Shown here: one piece after another, positions 22,631 to 28,723 of the stretch | How positions within the stretch are numbered: position 1 is the stretch's first letter | How the letters are laid out: each line of letters begins with the position of its first letter | Origin: a virus | Strand: one strand, 5' to 3' | IMG/VR virus record: IMGVR_UViG_3300000117_000041 | Coordinates: 1 to 28,723 of that record | DNA length: 28,723 nt | Position numbers and translations under genes: made by a program | The notes under the pieces: generated by a model | Database searches by the model: none | What the model was told of the DNA's origin: nothing | The model's input: the letters and a program-made list of their open reading frames with translations, nothing else

Positions 22631-24784
22631 TTAATTTGGGTTAACTGATCCTGTTGTAGTGTTAGATGAGCCAGGGGTATTTAATCCAACGATAGGGTTA
22701 TTACTATTATTTTGTATTTTATTAGCCAACATTTGCTCAAACATATTTTTATAAATACTTGATTGATCGTTCATGTTATCTGCTACTTGTTGAAATGCTA
22801 ATTGTGCAAAATTAGAAGCTCCCTGTTTGTTTCTAATTTGTTCTGCTAAGTCGTCTGCTCTTTCCGCAGCTCCTTTTCTATATTCAAACTCTTCTTTAAA
22901 ATTAAGAGCCTGTCCATATTTATCCATATTAATTCTTTGTAGCTCTGCATCTTTTGCTGCAAAGTTTAATAAAGCTGTAGATCTTTCTGCATCGAGTACG
23001 CCTGAAGTTGCGAGAAATTTAGCTCGGTCTCCTGCTGTACCTCTTACAGAATTTTCAATACCTATTTGATATGCTTTATCTATATCTTTTCTGTGTTTAG
23101 CAGCCTCTTCAGGAGTAAAACCCATTTTAGAAAGTTGTTGTGTTTGATATAAATGTTTTTTAAACATATCTGACAAACCAGGTAGCTCCAAAGGTTTTAT
23201 TTCCTTCATAGCATCATTGTAAGCTTGTCTACCCATAGTCGCAGCCACCAATGTACCAGGGCCACCTATCATGTCTGTAATCTGTTTTACAAGACCTAAC
23301 CCTTTTGCTAATCCGTCACCAACTTTACCTAATGAATCCCAAAAACCTTTACCGTCTTTAGCATCATTATTTGAAACGTTATCGTTTTTGATTGTTGGCT
23401 CGTCTATATCTTCTGGCTTTACTTCAACTTCAGGAAGATTAACAACAAAATCATTAGGTATAGTTTCAGGAATCTCAGCTTTTTTTTCTGGCTGATTTTC
23501 TATTTCCTTATTTTTTGTACTATCAACAATTCGATCAGACAAACCATAGCTTCCTTCTGGTGTTTCTACTTCCTCTAACTGTGGCATGGTATAACCAAAA
23601 GGACCTTCTGATCTTGGAGCTCCTTGAACTTCTGATATTTCTATAGAAACCTTGTCTATCTGTTTCTTAAGACTAATAATATCATCATTGCTAAAATCTA
23701 TAGCGTTGTCTTGTATAACAGCTAACTGCTCTCTTAATCTTTTTTCTTGCTCAACTAAACCTGATAATTTTGCATTTTTATCAAAGCTAACTTTAAAATT
23801 TTCTAACTCTTCTTTTGCTATTTTATAAGCATTAAGATCGCCTGGTTGATTAGTAGCAAGATAGGTTTTGTACAGCTTATTAACTTTAGTTGTAAGCTCA
23901 TTTTGTGTTTTAAGTTTAGCTTGTTCTTTTTCTTGTTTATCGCTGTTCTCTAAACTTATATTAGCCTTTTCTCTATTTGCATTTTGTTTCCTTTCATTAT
24001 AAGCTACTAAGTCCTTTGGATCTTGTTGTAGTTGAACTGGCTTTGGACCAACAAATGTAAATCTTTTAGTAAAAGGAGTTTGTTCGAATCCATCTTCTGA
24101 GAAAAAAGCTCTATAAAATTTAGTGCCATCTTCAAACTCATCTTCTTTCATAACATTGTCAGCACCTTCTGACTCAGCGCCAATAGATGTGTAAATGTTT
24201 GCTATATTATTTATTTCTTCTTGTGTATAACTTTTGTCATCCGCAGAGTGTGTCCAAGTATTTGTTTCTGTATTATATGAAGATGTAAAGTTTGTGTATT
24301 TGTTAGTTTTTGTATCATATACTTTGTATGTTACACCGCCTCTACCTTCAGTATTTAATATATCACTAAAACCTTGTATGTATGATATTCTTTTGTCTTG
24401 TGCATCAACTGATTGATCTTGTGGCTTTTCAAAATCTAACATAAATTGAACTACTGCATCATCTACGCTATCAAATTCAGAATTTAAATAATTTTGAGCT
24501 TCTGATTCTTCTAATGCAAAATCTATTTGAGCCTTCCAGTTACTTTTCCAATCAGGAACTTGTTGCTGTAATCCTGATTTACGAGTTTTAAAGGTATGTT
24601 GGAATAAACCAATACCTTTATTTTCCATATCTCCAATTTCTACAGCATCTATATAAAAGTCTGACTCTGCTTTTATATTAGCTAAAATACCCATAGCTTT
24701 ATTATGAGTCATTTTAGGCTTAGTCATTAAATAGTCATAAACCTGTTTTGGTGATATTTGTTGTGTTCCTGGTAATACTGCCAT
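22631..24784 (-). CDS. Virion protein with N-terminal phage tail lysozyme domain
   Basis: A 717-aa protein starting at the ATG at 24784. Residues 13-143 match the phage tail lysozyme family (PF18013 type): KAMGILANIKAESDF at 29-43 with likely catalytic Glu40, then NKGIGLFQHT at 55-64, WKAQIDFALEE at 83-93 and FMLDFEKPQD at 114-123. The AESxF, GxGLxQ and FExPxD blocks are in the family order. The domain cuts peptidoglycan during entry. A long charged coiled coil follows at about 265-400. Then come an acidic Pro/Glu stretch, a small hydrophobic patch (GPGTLVAATMGRQ) and an Asn/Ser/Gly-rich end. In T7 the equivalent transglycosylase is part of gp16; here it is on a separate chain beside the giant protein. 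It probably opens the wall for DNA ejection rather than causing lysis. Confidence 0.8.
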   Translation of the reverse strand: MAVLPGTQQISPKQVYDYLMTKPKMTHNKAMGILANIKAESDFYIDAVEIGDMENKGIGLFQHTFKTRKSGLQQQVPDWKSNWKAQIDFALEESEAQNYLNSEFDSVDDAVVQFMLDFEKPQDQSVDAQDKRISYIQGFSDILNTEGRGGVTYKVYDTKTNKYTNFTSSYNTETNTWTHSADDKSYTQEEINNIANIYTSIGAESEGADNVMKEDEFEDGTKFYRAFFSEDGFEQTPFTKRFTFVGPKPVQLQQDPKDLVAYNERKQNANREKANISLENSDKQEKEQAKLKTQNELTTKVNKLYKTYLATNQPGDLNAYKIAKEELENFKVSFDKNAKLSGLVEQEKRLREQLAVIQDNAIDFSNDDIISLKKQIDKVSIEISEVQGAPRSEGPFGYTMPQLEEVETPEGSYGLSDRIVDSTKNKEIENQPEKKAEIPETIPNDFVVNLPEVEVKPEDIDEPTIKNDNVSNNDAKDGKGFWDSLGKVGDGLAKGLGLVKQITDMIGGPGTLVAATMGRQAYNDAMKEIKPLELPGLSDMFKKHLYQTQQLSKMGFTPEEAAKHRKDIDKAYQIGIENSVRGTAGDRAKFLATSGVLDAERSTALLNFAAKDAELQRINMDKYGQALNFKEEFEYRKGAAERADDLAEQIRNKQGASNFAQLAFQQVADNMNDQSSIYKNMFEQMLANKIQNNSNNPIVGLNTPGSSNTTTGSVNPN

Positions 24785-24785
24785 T

Positions 24786-26048
24786 TTAACCCATATTATT
24801 TTTTTTCCATTTTGAGTGATTAGTTTTTATCATGGAAAGTATTTCATCATTACTCATGTCTTCATTGTACTGTTTATCTATGTGATCATATATACCAGCA
24901 CCTTTCTTTGCGACCTGTCCTGTTGGATTGCCATTCTTGTCTAATACAGTGCCGTCTTGAGCTACAGGTAGTGGATTGTCTTTATGGCTTGCTTTTCCAG
25001 GAGTTATGTTATTTTGATTATCTGCCTCTTCTTTAAATATTTCAGCAGCAGTATCGTCATCCCCTCTATTCATTGCGTCACGCATTTCCTCTTCTCTGTT
25101 GTTTATAAGCTCTCCTCCCGTAAACTCGGCTTTTGGCATTTCCCCACCAGTAGCAGCTGTACCTTCTTCTTGTGGTATCATTTCTCCTTCACCGCCTTGC
25201 TGTTCTATAGCCTCTTGCTTCTGTTGATCTTGTTCACTATTCTGTAAAACATTCTCAGCTGTAGCAGGATCTATTTCATTATCAATTTCTTCACCACCAA
25301 ACACTTCTTCATAGGCCTCTGGATCAGCAGCTTTTAAAAACGATTGCGATATGTTTTTAGCCTGATCTAAGTTAGCGAAACCATTATCTCCAACAGGACC
25401 ATCAAAAAATACATTTTTAAAGAATTGATTTTGTTCTCCTTTGTTTTCTCTTATGTAGTTATCAACTACACTATTGTAATCATTTTTTACTATTGCATCA
25501 AATAATGTTTCATTTATATCATTTGTGCGCATGTAGTCTTGTATAACAAATTGACTTTTAATTGGTAATCTATCAAAAGCATCATCACCATATTTACCAT
25601 CTATATACTCTTCAGCTTTTTCTTCTGCTTTCTCTACAATATCACCAAGCGTTTCTTGCACAGATTCATTTGATCTAATACCAAAATCAGCTTTCATTTT
25701 TTTTGCCTTTGTCAAATCGTCTGTTATTCCTAAAGAAATACCCATGCCTGCTTTAACTTCGTATTTCCCATTATCTAATGGCTGTATGAACGCTTCAAAG
25801 GAATCAGTTTCTTCATGATAGCCTTTCATTTGTGGATTTTCTAATCCTGCAAGTGTTTGAATATAATTAGGGTATGCTTGCATTTTAAGAGCTTTATTAA
25901 TAAATAAAACACCATCAGCATCTTGCAAACCTTCTTCTTCAATAAGTTGTTCTATAGTATCATCAGAATCTGCGTCATCAAAGTGACCACCATTAGCGTA
26001 CTCATCTTGCTCTGCAAGTTTGTATAACCTTTCTAATTTGTCGTTCAT
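24786..26048 (-). CDS. Acidic virion protein with a possible degenerate lysozyme-like domain
   Basis: A 420-aa protein starting at 26048 in a TAATG overlap. The N-terminus has DEYANGGHFDD, another YxxGG element. Residues about 75-205 (EETDSFEAFIQPLDNGKYEV, then KAGMGISLGITD, then FDRLPIKSQFVIQDYM and LFDAIVKNDYNSVVDNYI) follow the helix order of T4-type lysozymes (GH24). The GxGH hallmark reads GMGI and a Glu-x8-Asp pair is not evident, so it may be inactive or a false resemblance. A Gln/Glu-rich linker follows. The end has AEFTGGELINNREEEMRDAM and ITPGKASHKDNPLPV, a pattern I recall in large marine Bacteroidota phage proteins. It lies within the ejection-gene block and probably belongs to the virion. 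Confidence 0.55.
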   Translation of the reverse strand: MNDKLERLYKLAEQDEYANGGHFDDADSDDTIEQLIEEEGLQDADGVLFINKALKMQAYPNYIQTLAGLENPQMKGYHEETDSFEAFIQPLDNGKYEVKAGMGISLGITDDLTKAKKMKADFGIRSNESVQETLGDIVEKAEEKAEEYIDGKYGDDAFDRLPIKSQFVIQDYMRTNDINETLFDAIVKNDYNSVVDNYIRENKGEQNQFFKNVFFDGPVGDNGFANLDQAKNISQSFLKAADPEAYEEVFGGEEIDNEIDPATAENVLQNSEQDQQKQEAIEQQGGEGEMIPQEEGTAATGGEMPKAEFTGGELINNREEEMRDAMNRGDDDTAAEIFKEEADNQNNITPGKASHKDNPLPVAQDGTVLDKNGNPTGQVAKKGAGIYDHIDKQYNEDMSNDEILSMIKTNHSKWKKNNMG

Positions 26049-27778
26049 TATTGTCCTAATTGATTTTGTTGATAGAATCCAATGCCATCTTGTCCCATAC
26101 GCTGTGCAAAACCTGCAGATCCACCGCTTATATTTGGGCCTCCACTAACTACTCTTGGGGTAAATCCTGGACCTACACCACCTTGATTAGCACCTACACC
26201 CATAGCTGCAGGAATCAATGGTGATTGCATCATTGCTTCTGGCACCGTTGGTAATGGCTCCATTTTTGGTAAAGGCTCTTCTTTTCCTCTGCCTCCTAAT
26301 AAATCTTTAACACCGCCAACAACACCTTTTACAACATCGCCAACTCCTTTGACTACAGCCTTAACGCCTTTGCCTACAAATTTAACAGCATCTTTAGCAA
26401 CTTTAATTCCAGTAGTCACAACCTTCTTAGCTACCTTGGCAACTTTAGTCACAACTTTTTTAGCAACTTTAACGCCTTGCTTAACTACTTTTGCACCTGT
26501 TTTTACAACTTTCTTAGCTACCTTAGCTCCAGTTTTAACAACTTTTTTTGCAACCTTGCCAACTTTTTTTCCTACTTTTTTTACGCCCTTTTTAATTTTC
26601 TTTATAGTCTTTTTAATTTTTCCCTTAAGTTTTTTAAAAAATCCCTTTTTTTTCTTTTTTCTTCTTTTTCTTTTTCTTCTTCTAAAGAATCCACCAAAAC
26701 CAAACTCTTCTTTTTCTTGAGATGATAAAAAGTCAAAAATACCTTCACCTTCTGGAACATCGTCAGTAAGTTCATTGTACTCTGGAACATGTCCTAAAAG
26801 ACCACCTTCACTATATTGTGTTGTTCCATATGTGTTACCATATCTTGCAGCACTTTGATAATATTGCTGTGCTTGAAATTGACTTGCTTGTGCTTGTCTG
26901 TTTCTTTCAATGCCTTCTAAATAAGCATCACGTATTTCTTGTTTTCTTTGAGCTACTGCCTCTTCGTATTCACGTTGTGCTTTTGCTCTTGCAGCTTTAC
27001 GAGCCTTGTCTCGTTTTTTCTTTCCACCAAGTAGCGATATACCTATACCTATCAAAGCGCCTATTGGTCCAGCTGCCATACCAAGTTTTGCAGTTAATGC
27101 TGTGCCTACTGCTGTTCCAGCTACTTTAGCTCCAATAAAAGCACCTGCACCTGCACCTGATATACCAGCTCCAAGCATTTCACCACCTGTGAATGTAGTT
27201 GGATCATCATCATCAAACGCACTTCTTACAAGTCTTCCTGCTAAGTATGTAGGTATTGCTGCACTTGCTTTACCAGCCATTAAGTTACCATAGTATGATT
27301 TAGATGCAGCAGCAAATTTACTCGGCGCTAACTCAAAACCTGCTGGCATTTGTCCTCCAGGCAATAACGAAGCTTCGGATCCTGTTACAGGGTTTATTAT
27401 TTGCGTTGCACCTCCTGAACCTGGTATAGGACCTGCATATCTTATTTTGTCAACGAGATTACTTACACCTTTGCCTTTAATTAAACCTTCTTTACCAAAT
27501 AGTTGTTTACCCAACATTGCTGCTTGAGGAATCATTCCTACCATTTGCCCCATTCCTATTTTTTGTCTTTGATCAAAAGCTGGCTCAATATATGGGACTT
27601 CGGGAAACATAGCTTGTGCAGCAGAATACGCTGTATAGTTACCCATATTGTTTTGGTTGTATGCATACGCAGGTATTGTATTATTATACATATTTTGTGC
27701 CTGTGTATTAAAATCTCCATACGGGCTAAACATATTTCCGTATTGTTGCTGTATTGATGTAACGTCTGTTAGTGCCAT
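26048..27778 (-). CDS. Ejection-type virion protein with glycine zipper and cationic 11-residue repeats
   Basis: A 576-aa protein starting at 27778 in a TAATG overlap. Residues 1-190 are Gln/Asn/Ala/Gly-rich. A glycine zipper spans about 197-252 (GAGISGAGAGAFIGAKVAGT and GPIGALIGIGISLLGG). A basic helix follows at 253-300 (KKKRDKARKAARAKAQREYE). Then come YSEGGLL at 322-328 and an acidic patch, a run of Arg/Lys at 366-378, and KKLKGKIKKTIKKIKKGVKK. Eleven-residue repeats built on VAKKVVKTGAK occupy 409-492. The end is Pro/Gly-rich. The zipper suggests membrane insertion and the repeats an amphipathic, very basic helix for membranes or DNA. Position fits T7 gp14, an internal protein that forms an outer-membrane pore; that equivalence is inference. 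Confidence 0.7.
   Translation of the reverse strand: MALTDVTSIQQQYGNMFSPYGDFNTQAQNMYNNTIPAYAYNQNNMGNYTAYSAAQAMFPEVPYIEPAFDQRQKIGMGQMVGMIPQAAMLGKQLFGKEGLIKGKGVSNLVDKIRYAGPIPGSGGATQIINPVTGSEASLLPGGQMPAGFELAPSKFAAASKSYYGNLMAGKASAAIPTYLAGRLVRSAFDDDDPTTFTGGEMLGAGISGAGAGAFIGAKVAGTAVGTALTAKLGMAAGPIGALIGIGISLLGGKKKRDKARKAARAKAQREYEEAVAQRKQEIRDAYLEGIERNRQAQASQFQAQQYYQSAARYGNTYGTTQYSEGGLLGHVPEYNELTDDVPEGEGIFDFLSSQEKEEFGFGGFFRRRKRKRRKKKKKGFFKKLKGKIKKTIKKIKKGVKKVGKKVGKVAKKVVKTGAKVAKKVVKTGAKVVKQGVKVAKKVVTKVAKVAKKVVTTGIKVAKDAVKFVGKGVKAVVKGVGDVVKGVVGGVKDLLGGRGKEEPLPKMEPLPTVPEAMMQSPLIPAAMGVGANQGGVGPGFTPRVVSGGPNISGGSAGFAQRMGQDGIGFYQQNQLGQ
26303..26554 (-). repeat. 33-nt coding repeats for VAKKVVKTGAK units
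   Basis: Residues 409-492 of the 576-aa protein consist of seven 11-residue units and one 7-residue unit: VAKKVVKTGAK twice, VVKQGVK, VAKKVVTKVAK, VAKKVVTTGIK, VAKDAVKFVGK, GVKAVVKGVGD and VVKGVVGGVKD. Lys content falls and Gly/Asp rises along the array. The 11-residue period corresponds to three turns of a slightly unwound helix, as in synuclein- and LEA-type repeats. Confidence 0.85.
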
Positions 27779-28723
27779 TAATTAAAAGATTTTCGGTATT
27801 TAGCCATTATTGCAAAGATATTAAATTTTTCTTGAGTTCTTGCTGTTAGCTTAACTCTCAGATAAGTACCAGTTAATCTAGGGTTTTTAGATCCTGCAAA
27901 TAAATTTCTTATTGGTGCTCTTAAAACACCTTCTCTATATTTGTGTAAAGTGTCTTGAAACTCTGTTTCTGTTTGATAAAATGGATTATTATCAGTTTGT
28001 ATATTTTGTCTACCTATATCACTAAAGTCTGTAACAAATTCTATTTTTTCTACATATCTACCTATATCTGTTGATGCTATATTGTTTGAATTTACAGCTT
28101 TGTTACGATCTGTTTGGTTAACAGAAGTCCCATAATATACATTATTAATGTCACCTGTAGACATTACTACATTTAAATTGTCGAATTTTTTATTTTCACC
28201 AGGCCCTTCATTTATTACTTTTTCTACATAAGAAGCGTGTATTACAGGCGTTCTTGTAGACATTGGTGCATCTACAGTTAGTTCGTCATCTATTGCGTAT
28301 GAATCCGTAGATGTTATTGTAATATTAGACTCATACATAAAACCATCTTGTGCATCAATTGTTGCTACAACGTTACCTGTCTGATCTTTAATATCGTATG
28401 TTCCATCAGGATAATTTGATCCTGGATCTAAAATGTGTATTGCTGTTATTACTCCACTTGCATTAACCGCAGAAACCTTCATAAGAGAAACAAATCCAGA
28501 AGTATTTTCATAATTTAAATCAAACGCTATAGCAGAATTTTTTGCGTGTAACTGCGTATCAGAAAAGTATGTAGTTTTATTAGCATGTTTATGATCCCAT
28601 TGCCACAACTGCATGCCGCCTTCAACTAATTCGTGAGCACCATATGCATATTTTGCTGGATTCCAGTAGTAATTATTAGAAGTACCATATGATCCAGATA
28701 ATTGCGCTCCCGATATTACAGAA
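27778..28723 (-). CDS. Tail/nozzle-type virion protein (5' end cut by window edge)
   Basis: The frame is open from the window edge; an internal ATG at 28614 is probably not the start, because the codons upstream read smoothly (SGSYGTSNNYYWNPAKYAYG, then AHELVEGGMQLWQWDHKH). About 315 residues are visible. A short beta module has ITAIHILDPGSNYPDGTYDI, a 'pGSxYxxGxY' motif common in phage structural proteins. The C-terminus ends NPRLTGTYLRVKLTARTQEK, then FNIFAIMAKYRKSF. That closing pattern of a strand pair with a terminal YRKSF recalls the tail nozzle or tubular proteins that precede ejection proteins in podoviruses. Assignment is by position and weak pattern. It ends in a TAATG overlap with the next gene. 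Confidence 0.55.
   Translation of the reverse strand, partial: SVISGAQLSGSYGTSNNYYWNPAKYAYGAHELVEGGMQLWQWDHKHANKTTYFSDTQLHAKNSAIAFDLNYENTSGFVSLMKVSAVNASGVITAIHILDPGSNYPDGTYDIKDQTGNVVATIDAQDGFMYESNITITSTDSYAIDDELTVDAPMSTRTPVIHASYVEKVINEGPGENKKFDNLNVVMSTGDINNVYYGTSVNQTDRNKAVNSNNIASTDIGRYVEKIEFVTDFSDIGRQNIQTDNNPFYQTETEFQDTLHKYREGVLRAPIRNLFAGSKNPRLTGTYLRVKLTARTQEKFNIFAIMAKYRKSFN

Noticed and set aside
26349-26725. Plus-strand frames opposite the Lys-rich repeats (hydrophobic Thr/Leu/Phe products)
   Set aside because: They are the antisense reflection of Lys/Val codon repeats; no plus-strand start context or neighbouring plus-strand genes support them.
27813-27820. TATCTTTG on the minus strand, 35 nt before the 576-aa gene
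   Set aside because: It lies inside codons of the upstream gene and has no TTTG-like box 19-21 nt upstream. Six fixed bases in AT-rich DNA give many chance hits in 28 kb.
1-28723. Firm assignment to crAss-like phages
   Set aside because: The virion polymerase idea fits, but no portal, capsid, terminase or crAss-specific marker gene is in the window, and the gene order also resembles T7-like podoviruses.
1-28723. tRNA genes, integrase, attachment sites or insertion sequences
   Set aside because: I noticed no cloverleaf-like segment and no recombinase motif among the coding frames; almost all bases are used by minus-strand genes.

Overview
This 28.7-kb window is a tightly packed stretch of a tailed-phage genome. 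Every gene I accept lies on the minus strand, so transcription runs from right to left. The host is probably an AT-rich, marine-type member of the Bacteroidota, most likely a flavobacterium. Four observations support this. Nearly all genes lack Shine-Dalgarno sequences. The two largest intergenic gaps each carry the Bacteroidota -7 promoter motif TAnnTTTG. Three exported proteins have signal peptides ending at or next to Gln, as is typical of flavobacteria. One exported protein carries a type IX secretion (T9SS) C-terminal sorting domain, a system confined to Bacteroidota. No integrase, repressor, portal, capsid or terminase gene is present, so lifestyle and taxonomy cannot be settled from this window.

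In transcription order, the first module (28723 to 9413) looks like the DNA-ejection part of a podovirus-like virion. It begins with a 5'-truncated gene, probably a tail/nozzle protein. Next is a 576-aa protein with a glycine zipper and an extreme Lys/Val 11-residue repeat. An acidic 420-aa protein, a 717-aa protein with an N-terminal phage tail lysozyme domain, and a 632-aa protein follow. The last gene encodes a giant 3772-aa polypeptide that fills 39% of the window. It contains a HELSH zinc-metallopeptidase motif at residues 1069-1073. It also contains what looks like the catalytic core of a two-barrel (double-psi beta-barrel) RNA polymerase: a Lys-x7-Lys pair at 2256/2264 and DMDGD at 2378-2382. 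I infer a virion-packaged, single-chain RNA polymerase fused to an ejection protein and a protease, comparable in concept to the virion polymerase of crAss-like phages.

A promoter then starts the appendage module (9383 to 6940): two paralogous small virion proteins, a 28-aa mini-gene, a 113-aa protein and a LamG-like tail or receptor-binding protein.

The third module (6947 to 2564) is the most unusual. Between the tail gene and a recognisable holin it encodes a predicted outer-membrane beta-barrel, a 28-aa Cys/Lys-rich peptide, a one-TM coiled-coil protein, an exported thioredoxin fold without a CxxC site, and a 750-aa surface protein with 14 Cys-pair repeats and a T9SS sorting signal. This appears to be a phage cassette directed at the host envelope.

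The last module (2571 to 1) holds a run of small basic proteins of families common in marine phages (DUF6321-like, DUF5872-like and two with near-identical C-terminal tails). After these come a His-motif mini-protein, a second promoter, two paralogous small virion-type proteins and the start of a DUF5675 protein that runs off the window. Genes are linked by two repeated overlap types, a 1-nt TAATG and an 8-nt ATGnnTAR, which implies strong translational coupling.
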